From CAUZWH01 sp965224275 (GTDB lineage Bacteria > Pseudomonadota > Alphaproteobacteria > SHVV01): DNA of 64,000 bases. The stretch is taken from the NCBI GenBank assembly GCA_965224275.1, contig CBDCYR010000002.1, positions 558,001 to 622,000 on the forward strand, written 5' to 3'. Within the stretch, counting starts at the first letter, position 1; each line of letters starts with the position of its first letter. The notes beneath the pieces were generated by a model. The model was not told the origin of the DNA. It did no database searches and was given only the letters and a program-made list of their open reading frames with translations. Position numbers and translations under genes: made by a program. This document shows positions 36,043 to 45,662 of this stretch, one piece after another.

Positions 36043-37280
36043 CCCAAGCCGCGCGTCGCCTGTGCCCGAGCCAGTAGTGCATCCCGACCGGGCGCAAAGT
36101 CGTTTGCCACCCACCAACCCTCGAGCGCCTCAAGTTGACGACCGATACGCGGTCCCTCCGGCATACCTTGGACGAGCAGATCGCGGCCGTTGATGGGCAA
36201 GGTGGGGATCGACCACGACTTGGCGTACGCCAGCAGAGCTTTCACCTTCCCCGCACCCTGGTCGAGATCGCCAACGTGGGCAAACTCCAACAGCACCAAA
36301 TCGGCGAACGCTTGCTGGCCTAATCGATAAAGCGCCGCGCGCGCCGCTCTTTGGTCCATCTCAACCGCGATCAACTCACTGCCCCGATTGATTGCCGCCA
36401 GACGCTTGCGTTGCTTGCCCGAGAGGTTGAGCCGCTCGCCGATCGCAATCGCGGCATCCGCGTTACCGGCAAACAGCGCCCAAAAGCGCCTTAGCGAATC
36501 CGCAACACCCGCCGCGCCTTCAAACGCGCACAGCGATCGCAACCGATCGAGATCACGAAGCTGCGGCACCACGGCATCAAGGATCCTGTGCCGAACCATT
36601 ATCTCAACGGTCGGCATCGGATCCGGCGCTTCAAGGATCGTCAACAATTCAGCCCAGATCCGCTCTCCCGCAAGTTCGGTCATTTTTGGCGCCAAGTGCG
36701 CGCAAGCTTGGATCGCGTCGGCCGCATGTTCGGAACGGCCATACCAGGCGAGAAAGCGAAAAAACCGCAAAATTCTGAGGTAATCCTCGCGGATCCGGGA
36801 TTCGGGATCACCGACGAAGCGAATGCGCCCGGCCGCCAAATCGTCGCGTCCGCCCGTAGGATCGTACAGCGTCCCATCGGGGTCGCAGTAGATCGCATTG
36901 ATCGTTAGGTCGCGGCGTTCCGCATCTGCAATCCAGTCATCGGTAAACTCGACCCGTGCGCGGCGCCCGAACGTCTCTGCGTCCCAACGCAAGGTGGTTA
37001 TTTCAAAACGTTGGTTTTGTGCGACTGCGGTGATTGTTCCATGATCAATTCCGGTTGGAATCGACGTTATCCCGGCCGCATTGAGAAGTGCGGTGACGGT
37101 TTCTGGGTCGTCCGGCGTCGCAAGATCGATATCCTTGACTGCCCGACCAAGGATAGCGTCGCGGACGCAACCGCCGACAAATCGAACGATCTGACCCTTG
37201 GCCATCAACGCCGTCATGACTTGACGCGTCGGTCGCGCGGTCATCCAAGGTTGAGGTTCGATAGTGTCTGCGAGGTCCAC
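36039..37280 (-). CDS. cca: CCA tRNA nucleotidyltransferase
   Basis: A class II tRNA nucleotidyltransferase/poly(A) polymerase of about 413 residues. It has RFVGGCVRDAILGR, the metal aspartates in DIDLATPDDPE, RDLTINAIYCDPDG, and DYLRILRFFRFLAWYG. It adds or repairs the 3' CCA. The GTG at 37280 is chosen because the family N terminus (PWMTARPT) starts shortly after; ATG at 37244 is an alternative. Last of a four-gene minus-strand run with a DUF1285 protein, a NUDIX enzyme and DUF6111, a typical alphaproteobacterial block. Confidence 0.93.
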   Translation of the reverse strand: MDLADTIEPQPWMTARPTRQVMTALMAKGQIVRFVGGCVRDAILGRAVKDIDLATPDDPETVTALLNAAGITSIPTGIDHGTITAVAQNQRFEITTLRWDAETFGRRARVEFTDDWIADAERRDLTINAIYCDPDGTLYDPTGGRDDLAAGRIRFVGDPESRIREDYLRILRFFRFLAWYGRSEHAADAIQACAHLAPKMTELAGERIWAELLTILEAPDPMPTVEIMVRHRILDAVVPQLRDLDRLRSLCAFEGAAGVADSLRRFWALFAGNADAAIAIGERLNLSGKQRKRLAAINRGSELIAVEMDQRAARAALYRLGQQAFADLVLLEFAHVGDLDQGAGKVKALLAYAKSWSIPTLPINGRDLLVQGMPEGPRIGRQLEALEGWWVANDFAPGRDALLARAQATRGLG

Positions 37281-37296
37281 GGATGATCCTCGCGGT

Positions 37297-37575
37297 CTAA
37301 TTGACCTCGCCGGGGACGATCTTGCCGTCAACGACATGCGGCGGCGTGTATGTCCCCTCGATGCTGTCACCTGTCAACAAAGCCGTCGCGATAAGAGTTG
37401 CAATAAACAATAGAATCGCGCTGCTCGCCAACCAGGTCCACGGCGCATCATTCCAATCCTTGTCGGCACCGCCGCCTCCGGCTTGCTGTGCCTTGCGTTT
37501 GGCCCACCAAGCATAAAACCCATAGAGCAGAAACGGCAGAACGATCGGGGCTAAATAGAGAAGCTTGCGGCTCAC
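37297..37575 (-). CDS. DUF6111-type small membrane protein
   Basis: About 92 residues with two membrane segments (LLYLAPIVLPFLLYGFYAW and LASSAILLFIATLIATALL), a basic/Gly linker between them and a C-terminal TPPHVVDGKIVPG. This matches small proteins found between nudix and cca genes in alphaproteobacteria. The GTG at 37575 overlaps the NUDIX stop by 4 bases. Function unknown. Confidence 0.78.
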   Translation of the reverse strand: MSRKLLYLAPIVLPFLLYGFYAWWAKRKAQQAGGGGADKDWNDAPWTWLASSAILLFIATLIATALLTGDSIEGTYTPPHVVDGKIVPGEVN

Positions 37576-38204
37576 GAGCGGTCTAACCTTTTCGACAAAT
37601 TGACAAGCATGCCTGCGGTTGCCCCCCAAATATATCGATCTTTATAGGGCATCGCGTAGTAGTGGCGGCGAGCCCCTTCGAATTCTCGACTGTGCCGTTG
37701 ATGATTAATCGGATCGAGTACGAAATCCAAGGGGATCTCAAACGCCTCGGACACCTCCTCGCCGTCTATCGACAATGAAAATTTGGTGCTAACGAAGCCA
37801 ACCAATGGCGTAATCGAAAAACCGGTCACCGTTTCATATATGTCGAGCCGTCCCACGACGTCGATAAATGTACGATCCAGTCCGATCTCCTCCTCGGTCT
37901 CACGCAGCGCCGTATCGACGGCATCGGCATCCGCCGGCTCAACCCGTCCGCCCGGAAAACTGATCTGCCCGGCGTGATGGCTCAAATGCTTCGTACGCTG
38001 GGTTAGAAGCACAGTCGTACCGTCGGATCGCTCAATGAGCGGTACCAGAACGGCAGCCGGGCACAGCTTGATTCGAGCGCTTTGAGACGACAGCCTGATC
38101 TCAGGATTAAGATCATAATCGCTCAGATCCGTCGCTGTTCGCGCCGTGCTGGCGGGCTCGATCGGCGCCAGGCGTTGCGCGACCTCGAAGCGAAAGTTCG
38201 TCAT
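37572..38204 (-). CDS. NUDIX hydrolase, CoA pyrophosphatase-like
   Basis: A 210-residue NUDIX protein. The NUDIX box is complete (GGRVEPADADAVDTALRE then TEEEIGL, about 85-107), preceded by the LLTQRTKHLSHHAGQISFPGG stretch typical of CoA-diphosphatases (NudL). It lies 3 bases after the DUF1285 gene. Confidence 0.9.
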   Translation of the reverse strand: MTNFRFEVAQRLAPIEPASTARTATDLSDYDLNPEIRLSSQSARIKLCPAAVLVPLIERSDGTTVLLTQRTKHLSHHAGQISFPGGRVEPADADAVDTALRETEEEIGLDRTFIDVVGRLDIYETVTGFSITPLVGFVSTKFSLSIDGEEVSEAFEIPLDFVLDPINHQRHSREFEGARRHYYAMPYKDRYIWGATAGMLVNLSKRLDRS

Positions 38205-38207
38205 CTC

Positions 38208-38777
38208 CTACGACTCGTCTCCAAGCGTGCCCAATTCAAAGAACTGCCCCGAGCTCCACACGCCGAACACACTTTTGTTATCGTTGGTCTCTTCTACTCC
38301 TAGCTCAACCAATTCATAGTAAACGGGTCGGGCGATCAACGCGCGGAGACCATCCCGCACCAAGACATAGGGCGACGGCTCACGGGTTCGGTTGTCGTGC
38401 TCGACGTGAATGGGGTGCGCTAAATCTGCGGCTACTTCATCATCGAGATTGGTACGGAATGTCAGAACCTGCTGGGTGTTTACTGTTGTGCGGGTTACTT
38501 CAACGGCGACAAAAGGCGCGTCGTCAACCCGCACGAGGCACCGTTCTACCGGAGTCACGAGATAATAATTTCCGTCATCCTCTCGTCGCAATACACTGGA
38601 AAACAGTTTAACCAGTGGTTTGCGACCAATTGGAGAGCCGTGATACAACCATGTGCCGTTGCGAGTAATTCGCATGTCAATGTCCCCACACAACTCAGGC
38701 TGCTGCCCCGCTTTTTTGGCGGAAGCGCCCGTCAGGCGTGTAGCAATCTCGTTTGGCGTGATCGACGCTCGGGACAT
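38208..38777 (-). CDS. DUF1285 family protein
   Basis: A 189-residue protein with the family's CGDIDMRITRNGTWLYHGSP and YYLVTPVERCLVRVDDAPFVA (quoted in part). DUF1285 proteins are beta-sandwich proteins of unknown role. First gene of the minus-strand nudix/cca run and divergent from moxR. Confidence 0.85.
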   Translation of the reverse strand: MSRASITPNEIATRLTGASAKKAGQQPELCGDIDMRITRNGTWLYHGSPIGRKPLVKLFSSVLRREDDGNYYLVTPVERCLVRVDDAPFVAVEVTRTTVNTQQVLTFRTNLDDEVAADLAHPIHVEHDNRTREPSPYVLVRDGLRALIARPVYYELVELGVEETNDNKSVFGVWSSGQFFELGTLGDES

Positions 38778-38832
38778 GATCTTTCGGTCTTGTTTACACC
38801 TTATAACTCAGAAGACGTAGTGGAGTTGACTA

Positions 38833-39852
38833 TTGACAATAACTGACACTGTCAGCGGCGCGGAACAGGGTGATCATGACGCCCTGCTCACTGAAATTGA
38901 TCAACTCGGAAACCGGCTTACGGCAGTCCGAGAACGCATTGGACGGGTAATTTTTGGTCAGCAAAACGTTATTGACGAGTCTCTGATCGTCCTACTGGCA
39001 GGCGGTCACGCCCTACTGATCGGCGTTCCCGGCCTCGCCAAAACGCGTTTGGTCGAAACACTTGGAACCGTTCTCGGTCTTTCCGAAAAGCGGGTTCAAT
39101 TTACCCCTGACTTAATGCCGGCGGACATCATCGGCTCGGAAGTTCTGGAAGAGTCGGAATCGGGCAAGCGTTCGTTCCGCTTTATCAAAGGACCGGTCTT
39201 TTGCCAGCTTCTGATGGCGGATGAAATCAATCGCGCCAGTCCAAGAACGCAATCGGCACTGCTGCAAGCAATGCAGGAGAAACATGTCTCTGTGGCGGGA
39301 CAGCGGCACGTTTTGCCGGCTCCGTTTCACGTGCTCGCGACGCAAAATCCGCTTGAGCAGGAGGGCACCTATCCACTGCCGGAAGCGCAACTAGATCGTT
39401 TTCTAATGCAAATAGACGTCGGCTACCCAAACCTCGACGCAGAGCGCCAAATGTTGTTGGCGACGACCGGAACGGACGAGGAAACTCCGACTGAGGTCAT
39501 GGCCGCGGATGAGTTTATGGCCGCGCAGCGTGTTATCCGTCGCATTCCTGTGGGCGAAAGTGTCGTCGAAGCGATTCTCAGTTTGGTGCGGACCGGGCGA
39601 CCCGATTCCACCGACCTCGACGACGTCAAGCGTCACGTCGCCTGGGGTCCGGGACCACGCGCCAGTCAGGCGCTCATGCTCGGGATCCGCGCGCGGGCGT
39701 TGCTGGAAGGCCGCCTGGCGCCGTCGATCGACGATGTATTGGCATTGGCGGCCCCGACGCTGCGCCACCGCATGGCACTGAATTTCGGGGCCCGCGCCGA
39801 CGGAGTCACAATCACCGACATCGTCAACCGCCTTTGCGAACCACTGCGCTAG
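38833..39852 (+). CDS. MoxR-family AAA+ ATPase
   Basis: A 339-residue AAA+ protein. Walker A variant GVPGLAKTRLVETL (about 62-75), Walker B LLMADEINRASPRTQ (about 125), sensor region LATQNPLEQEGTYPLPEAQLD, and the C-terminal lid. MoxR ATPases act as chaperones with VWA proteins for metal insertion or complex assembly. TTG start at 38833; the next ATG is at about residue 15. First of four genes with DUF58 and two large membrane proteins. Confidence 0.92.
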   Translation: MTITDTVSGAEQGDHDALLTEIDQLGNRLTAVRERIGRVIFGQQNVIDESLIVLLAGGHALLIGVPGLAKTRLVETLGTVLGLSEKRVQFTPDLMPADIIGSEVLEESESGKRSFRFIKGPVFCQLLMADEINRASPRTQSALLQAMQEKHVSVAGQRHVLPAPFHVLATQNPLEQEGTYPLPEAQLDRFLMQIDVGYPNLDAERQMLLATTGTDEETPTEVMAADEFMAAQRVIRRIPVGESVVEAILSLVRTGRPDSTDLDDVKRHVAWGPGPRASQALMLGIRARALLEGRLAPSIDDVLALAAPTLRHRMALNFGARADGVTITDIVNRLCEPLR

Positions 39853-39974
39853 CAGTGTGACTTGTCGAGTGGATTCGTAAACTGACCGACGCAACAATAG
39901 ATAGCGGCGACCAAAGGCCCGCCTTTAGTCGCGCGGAGACGGCGCGCCAGCAAGCCGAGCAGGTTGCGTCGGCA

Positions 39975-40808
39975 TTGCCGCCGCTGCTGGTCGCGGCCGA
40001 ACGAGTCGCGACGACCGTATCCCAGGGGGTTCACGGTCGCCGTCGCGTCGGCAGTGGCGAAACGTTTTGGCAATTTCGGCAGTATCAACCCGGCGATCCC
40101 GGCAATCGAATCGATTGGCGGCAGTCGGCAAAATCGCAACGCGTCTTCATCCGCGAAACCGAGTGGGAGGCCGCGCAAAGCGTGTGGTTGTGGCGGGATC
40201 CGTCCGGCTCGATGTCCTACCGATCGTCTGATCAATTGCCTACCAAGCAGGATCGCGCCACCCTGCTGCTGCTAGCGGCCGCGTCGCTATTGATCCGCGG
40301 TGGGGAATATGTGGGCTTGTTGGGCCGCGATCGCATTCCCTTCTCCGGTAGATCTGCCTTGGCTCGTCTTTCTGAGCCCTTGTTCGGTGCCAAGGATGAC
40401 GACGCCAGTGCCGACGGAATTCCCAAACGTGTACAGATTCCCCGTCATTCCCGGCTCGTTCTGATCGGCGATTTTTTAGCACCGTTGGAGGATATCGATC
40501 GGCTGGTTCGAAGTTACGGCGCGGAGGCGATTGAGGGTCACATGTTACAGGTTCTCGATCCAGCCGAAGAGCAATTCCCTTTTGCCGGCCGCGCCGAGTT
40601 TCACGGCTACGAAAGCGAGCCGCGACTACTTCTCGATCGCGTTCAAAACATTCGCAGTACGTATCTCGAAAGGCTGGCCGCACACCGGGCCGGTTTGAAA
40701 GACATAGCCCGGGCAAGTGGTTGGACATTTGCCAGTCACTGCACCGACCGACGTCCTGAAGCGCCGTTGATGGCTCTCTATGAAGCATTGTCGGATGATT
40801 CACGCTAA
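39975..40808 (+). CDS. DUF58 domain protein (start unclear)
   Basis: At least 277 residues of a DUF58/VWA-like protein: GVHGRRRVGSGETFWQFR, YQPGDPGNRIDWRQSAKS, and a MIDAS-like WRDPSGSMSY. Family-like sequence (RQQAEQVASALPPLL) extends upstream in frame to about 39870 but offers no ATG, GTG or TTG, so the listed TTG at 39975 is probably internal and a rare codon or a small error hides the real start. DUF58 proteins partner MoxR ATPases. Confidence 0.85.
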   Translation: MPPLLVAAERVATTVSQGVHGRRRVGSGETFWQFRQYQPGDPGNRIDWRQSAKSQRVFIRETEWEAAQSVWLWRDPSGSMSYRSSDQLPTKQDRATLLLLAAASLLIRGGEYVGLLGRDRIPFSGRSALARLSEPLFGAKDDDASADGIPKRVQIPRHSRLVLIGDFLAPLEDIDRLVRSYGAEAIEGHMLQVLDPAEEQFPFAGRAEFHGYESEPRLLLDRVQNIRSTYLERLAAHRAGLKDIARASGWTFASHCTDRRPEAPLMALYEALSDDSR

Positions 40809-40838
40809 TACGCTGCCCGCCGAGGCGAGCCGGGCGAC

Positions 40839-43574
40839 ATGCTGAGCGTTGGCTCCCTGGCGTTTGCCAATCCCTGGCTGCTTGCCGGTTTGATATCGCT
40901 GCCGGCAATCTGGTGGCTCCTCAAGGTTACGCCCCCGGCACCACAGCGTATTGGTTTCGCCGCGATCCGCTTGCTATTCGGTCTTCGCACACCCGAGCAA
41001 ACGCCTGCCCATATGCCTCTTTGGTTGTTGCTGTTGCGTCTGCTCATTGCCGCACTCGTCATTGCCGCTCTGGCGCATCCACTCCTTAATCCCGGGGCGC
41101 GCCTGAGCGGATCGGGTCCTTTGCTTCTTGTCGTGGATGACGACTGGGCAGCGGCTGCGAAGTGGGACCAACACAGCCAAACAATGCTCGAACTGATCGC
41201 TGAAGCAGAGCGCAGCGACAGATCGATCGCGATCATAACAACTACGCCGGCAGCGAACGGAACAATCCCTCCCGTCTCCCTGCTGACGGCGAATGACGCG
41301 AGGACTTTGGCCCAGGCGCTTCGCCCCAATCCCTGGCCAGCCGACCGTGCCGCATTACTGCCCGCGCTATCATCAATTCAATGGGGCGAAACAGCCGAAG
41401 TTGTTTGGCTCAGCAATGGCCTCGCTGACCAAGATGATCGTTTCATTGAAGCGTTGCGTCAGCTCGGACCGGTCCGCCTGCTGGCCGACCCGGCACACGA
41501 ATTGCCGATGAAACTATCCGCTCCAAGATCGGACGGCGCCGCATTGCGGATCGAAGCCAGTCGCGCCGCGGGACCGACGCGCGCGATATGGGTTCGTGCA
41601 ACCGGCGATAGCGGACAGTTAATCGCGCGGCAACAACTGCAATTCGAAAGCGGATCGGATACCGCTGTGGGGGAGTTCGCCATCCCCGTTGAAGCTCGTA
41701 ACAAGATCGCTCGGATAAATCTAGAAGGAGAACGGTCCGCCGCAACGACGGTGTTGCTTGACGAACGATGGCGACGTCGTCCGGTCGGCCTGGTCTCAGG
41801 CAGTACGCCGGAAAACTCCCAGCCGCTGCTATCGGCTCTTTACTACCTGTCGCGTGCCTTGCAACCTTTTTCGGAAATCCGCGAGGGTGGGTTCGACGAG
41901 TTACTCGGCAAGGAACTCGCGGTTTTGATCGTCAGCGATGTCGGATTGGTCGTCGGACCCAACCGCGCCCGAATCGATGAGTGGATCAACAAAGGCGGTG
42001 TGCTGGTGAGGTTTGCGGGCCCGCGCCTGGCGCGAAATGTAGACGATCTTGTGCCTGTCCGACTGCGCTCCGGCGGCCGCAATATTGGCGGTGCATTGTC
42101 CTGGGCGACCCCGGCACGACTAGCGCCTTTCTCACCGGAGAGCCCCTTCGCGGGCCTGGCAATCGCTGATGACATTTTGGTGCGGCGTCAAGTTCTGGCA
42201 GAGCCGTCACTCGATCTGGTCCAGAAGACCTGGGTGAGATTGACGGATGGGACGCCGCTCGTAACGTCGGAGCAACGCGGTGACGGTCGGTTAGTCCTTT
42301 TCCATGTCACGGCGACGCCGAGTTGGTCTAACCTTCCGTTGGCCGGGTTATTTGTTGATATGCTGCGTCGTATTGTTGCGATGAGCCAAGGCGTTGTCGG
42401 TGAAACCGGCCGCGTGAAACTGGCTCCGCAGGCGTCGCTTGACGGATTGGGTCAGCTCGGAGCGCCGCTACCTACCGCGCAATCGATCGAGTCGACGGCG
42501 ATTGCGACGACGCCAGTCTCCGCTACTCACCCTCCCGGATTCTACGGCACGCCAGACAATCGGCGAGCGCTGAACCTTGGGTCGGCAATAGCCGACATCG
42601 TTCCGATCGGTCCGCTGCCACAGGGGATCGCGCGCGCCACTTACGAACGAAGCGAAGAATTTGATTTCCAACCATGGTTGTTCGCTCTTGCCCTAGTCCT
42701 CCTCCTAGCCGACATCATCATAAGCTTGTGGATACGAGGCCTCACCCCGCGCCTCGCACAAGCGGCCTCGGCTGGTATCTTGGCTGCGGTGGTTATTGCG
42801 TCTTCAGCCAGCAACGGATTGGCGCAAATCTCGCGCGACCGGATCGCATTAGAGGCGACCCTGGAAACCCGCCTCGCCTATGTTCAAACAGGGATCGAAG
42901 AGCTTGACCGCGTGACGCAGGCCGGTTTGATTGGTCTAACGGAAGTGTTGGCACGGCGTACGTCGGTCGAGGCGGCGCGGCCCTTAAGTGTCAACGTCGA
43001 GCGGGATGAACTTGCTTTCTTCCCGCTGCTCTATTGGGCGATCGATGAGCGGCAGCCCGACCTCAGCGCCGCCGCGCGGGGTAAGATTGATGCCTATCTA
43101 AGAACCGGCGGGACGATCATATTCGATACCCGGGATCAGGGGACGGTCACGCCATCAACAACATTCGGAGGATCCTCGGCCGGTGGTCCTGGCACGCAAC
43201 GATTGCGGCAACTTCTACAATTCCTGGATCTTCCGCCACTGACCATCGTTCCCGACAACCACGTATTGACCCGCGCGTTTTACTTGATGAGAGAATTTCC
43301 CGGTCGTTGGGCTGGCGGCCGAGTGTGGGTCGAACGACACGCTGATGGCGTCAATGATGGTGTCTCGTCGATAATCATTGGCAGCAACGATTGGGCGGCG
43401 GCTTGGGCGATCGATGAACAAGGCAGGCCTACCGCCGCGGTCGTACCGGGCGGCGAACGTCAGCGAGAGATGGCGTTCCGTTTCGGGGTCAATCTGGTGA
43501 TGTACGCGTTAACCGGCAACTACAAAGCGGATCAGGTCCACGTACCGGCAATCCTTGAGCGCCTCGGTCAATAA
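40839..43574 (+). CDS. DUF4159 domain membrane protein (BatA-like N terminus)
   Basis: A 911-residue protein. The N terminus has two membrane segments (FANPWLLAGLISLPAIWWLL and LLLLRLLIAALVIAALAHPLL) as in BatA. Then come a VWA-like region starting LLLVVDDDW, a middle region with an RIDEWINKGGVLVRFAGPRLA-type glutamine-amidotransferase-like fold (quoted in part), a membrane pair at about 610-665, and the DUF4159 domain (ELAFFPLLYWAIDERQPDLS, about 725 to the end). Third gene of the moxR cluster. The role is unknown; probably envelope-linked. Confidence 0.87.
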   Translation: MLSVGSLAFANPWLLAGLISLPAIWWLLKVTPPAPQRIGFAAIRLLFGLRTPEQTPAHMPLWLLLLRLLIAALVIAALAHPLLNPGARLSGSGPLLLVVDDDWAAAAKWDQHSQTMLELIAEAERSDRSIAIITTTPAANGTIPPVSLLTANDARTLAQALRPNPWPADRAALLPALSSIQWGETAEVVWLSNGLADQDDRFIEALRQLGPVRLLADPAHELPMKLSAPRSDGAALRIEASRAAGPTRAIWVRATGDSGQLIARQQLQFESGSDTAVGEFAIPVEARNKIARINLEGERSAATTVLLDERWRRRPVGLVSGSTPENSQPLLSALYYLSRALQPFSEIREGGFDELLGKELAVLIVSDVGLVVGPNRARIDEWINKGGVLVRFAGPRLARNVDDLVPVRLRSGGRNIGGALSWATPARLAPFSPESPFAGLAIADDILVRRQVLAEPSLDLVQKTWVRLTDGTPLVTSEQRGDGRLVLFHVTATPSWSNLPLAGLFVDMLRRIVAMSQGVVGETGRVKLAPQASLDGLGQLGAPLPTAQSIESTAIATTPVSATHPPGFYGTPDNRRALNLGSAIADIVPIGPLPQGIARATYERSEEFDFQPWLFALALVLLLADIIISLWIRGLTPRLAQAASAGILAAVVIASSASNGLAQISRDRIALEATLETRLAYVQTGIEELDRVTQAGLIGLTEVLARRTSVEAARPLSVNVERDELAFFPLLYWAIDERQPDLSAAARGKIDAYLRTGGTIIFDTRDQGTVTPSTTFGGSSAGGPGTQRLRQLLQFLDLPPLTIVPDNHVLTRAFYLMREFPGRWAGGRVWVERHADGVNDGVSSIIIGSNDWAAAWAIDEQGRPTAAVVPGGERQREMAFRFGVNLVMYALTGNYKADQVHVPAILERLGQ

Positions 43575-43586
43575 GCGGCGGAGTCG

Positions 43587-45662
43587 ATGGGAAACATTAC
43601 CGATATCATTTTCGCCCCACACCTCCCGTGGTGGCTGATTTCACTGCTTGCCATCGCATCGGCGTCTCTAATCGGCTACGGCGCCTGGCGGCGGGCCACG
43701 GGAACATTCTGGCGAGCACTGGCTTGCACGGCATTGCTCCTGGCCATCGCCGAACCGACGCTGGTCAGCGAGCAACGCGAGCAATTATCTGATGTTGCAG
43801 CAATTGTTATTGACGAATCGCAGAGCCAAGGCATAGGCGATCGTCGGGAAACCACGGCGCGAGCTCTCGCTACCTTAACGCAGCGGCTTGATCGACAAGG
43901 CAACCTCGATGTCCGCGTGATCAGAGCCGGCAAAAACCCGCTCCTGCAGAACACCCGTCGGGAAGGTACGCTGTTGTTTGATGCTTTGGCTGACGCCCTG
44001 GCAGATACCCCAAGATCGCGGCTGGCCGGCGTTGTCATCGTCACCGACGGCCAGGTTCACGATGTGCCGATCGACCCCGCGGCGACGATTGCGGCCCCGG
44101 TTCATGTTCTCCTTAGCGGCGGTAAGAATGAACGCGATCGACGCCTCGTAATCGAACAAGCACCGAGCTATGGGATTGTCGGTAAGAAACTCGAACTCAA
44201 AGTTCGGATCGACGACGACGGCAGCGAGCTCGGTCGCCCGGTTCGGCTCACACTAAGCAAGGATGCTGGTGAGCCGGAGGAACACATCGTAACGGTCGGC
44301 CGCCAGCGCACGATACCGTTCACACTTGATCATGGTGGCCAAACCGTTCTCGAAATCGATATCAGCTCGGATGGCGAGGAGCTAACGCTCGAAAACAACC
44401 GCGCATTGGTCTCGGTGAGCGGGGTTCGAGACCGCTTGCGCGTTCTTCTTGTCTCGGGCGAACCGCACCCGGGGGAACGTACTTGGAGAAACCTTCTGAA
44501 GGCCGACCCTTCGGTTGATCTCGTCCACTTCACCATTCTTCGTCCGCCGGAGAAGCAGGATGGCACGCCGGTTCGCGAGCTTTCTTTGATCGCGTTTCCG
44601 GTTCGCGAACTGTTCGAGGTCAAACTGAAGGATTTCGACCTCATTATTTTCGATCGCTATCGACGCCGTGGCGTGCTGCCGCAGATTTATCTCGGCAATA
44701 TCGTCGATTATGTGCGCGAAGGCGGCGCTGTGCTCGAGGCGGCGGGCCCGGCTTTCGCCACCCCGCTGGGCTTGTACCGAACCCCGCTCGGCCTGGTGCT
44801 TCCCGGCCAACCGACAGGTGTCGTCCATGAAGTCGGGTTCAAACCGCACTTAAGCAAAATCGGCATACGTCATCCGGTCACCGCTGCCCTTCCTGGATCG
44901 GACGGGCGCGAACCGAGCTGGGGTCGTTGGTTCCGGATGGTCGAGGTAGCCGCCGATCGCGGCGACACGCTCATGGACGGCGTTAACCGCCGGCCCATTC
45001 TCATCGTCAATCGCGTTGGCAAAGGACGGGTGGCGCAATTGCTGTCTGATCATGCCTGGTTGTGGACTCGCGGTTTCGAGAATGGTGGGCCCCACGCCGA
45101 GCTGTTGCGACGTTTGGCCCATTGGCTCATGAAGGAACCGGACCTGGAAGAAGAACAGCTCCGCGCAACAGCCTCTGGCGACCAATTGGCAATATCGCGT
45201 CGTAGCCTCAGCGTAACCGAACGCAGCGTCACGATAAGGACCCCATCGGGAGAGCGACGCGAAGCCATCTTACCGGCCAGCGAAAACGGACTCTCCGAGG
45301 TGCGCATCGGCGTCGAAGATATCGGCTTGTATCGCCTTGACGACGGCGAGCACTCAGCGGTCGCAGCGGTAGGGCCCCTCAATCCGCTCGAATTCTCCGA
45401 TGTTCGGACCACGGACCATCGCCTGGCGCCGGTCGCGGAGGCAACCGGAGGATCGGTTAAGTGGTTGAGCGGTCGCGCGGTACCCGATGTTCGGCGCATC
45501 CGTCCCGGTCAAAACGCGTCGGGACCAGGGTGGATCGGATTGCTCCGAAACGACAGCTATCTCGTTACCGGGGTAGCTCAGTTCTCGCTTATGCCGCCCT
45601 GGATTGCGCTGGTTCTAATCGTTGGCCTGATCTGTTGGAGTTGGTGGCGCGAAGCCCGTTAA
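43587..45662 (+). CDS. large membrane protein with VWA/GATase-like region
   Basis: A 691-residue protein. N-terminal segments (LISLLAIASASLIGYGAW and ALACTALLLAIAEPTLV), then a VWA-like region (VAAIVIDESQSQG, GVVIVTDGQVHD), a middle region with DLIIFDRYRRRGVLPQIYLG and a GATase-like fold, and a C-terminal helix (FSLMPPWIALVLIVGLICW). It starts 12 bases after the DUF4159 gene. Together with MoxR and DUF58 it forms a Bat-like system without obvious substrate. Confidence 0.82.
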   Translation: MGNITDIIFAPHLPWWLISLLAIASASLIGYGAWRRATGTFWRALACTALLLAIAEPTLVSEQREQLSDVAAIVIDESQSQGIGDRRETTARALATLTQRLDRQGNLDVRVIRAGKNPLLQNTRREGTLLFDALADALADTPRSRLAGVVIVTDGQVHDVPIDPAATIAAPVHVLLSGGKNERDRRLVIEQAPSYGIVGKKLELKVRIDDDGSELGRPVRLTLSKDAGEPEEHIVTVGRQRTIPFTLDHGGQTVLEIDISSDGEELTLENNRALVSVSGVRDRLRVLLVSGEPHPGERTWRNLLKADPSVDLVHFTILRPPEKQDGTPVRELSLIAFPVRELFEVKLKDFDLIIFDRYRRRGVLPQIYLGNIVDYVREGGAVLEAAGPAFATPLGLYRTPLGLVLPGQPTGVVHEVGFKPHLSKIGIRHPVTAALPGSDGREPSWGRWFRMVEVAADRGDTLMDGVNRRPILIVNRVGKGRVAQLLSDHAWLWTRGFENGGPHAELLRRLAHWLMKEPDLEEEQLRATASGDQLAISRRSLSVTERSVTIRTPSGERREAILPASENGLSEVRIGVEDIGLYRLDDGEHSAVAAVGPLNPLEFSDVRTTDHRLAPVAEATGGSVKWLSGRAVPDVRRIRPGQNASGPGWIGLLRNDSYLVTGVAQFSLMPPWIALVLIVGLICWSWWREAR

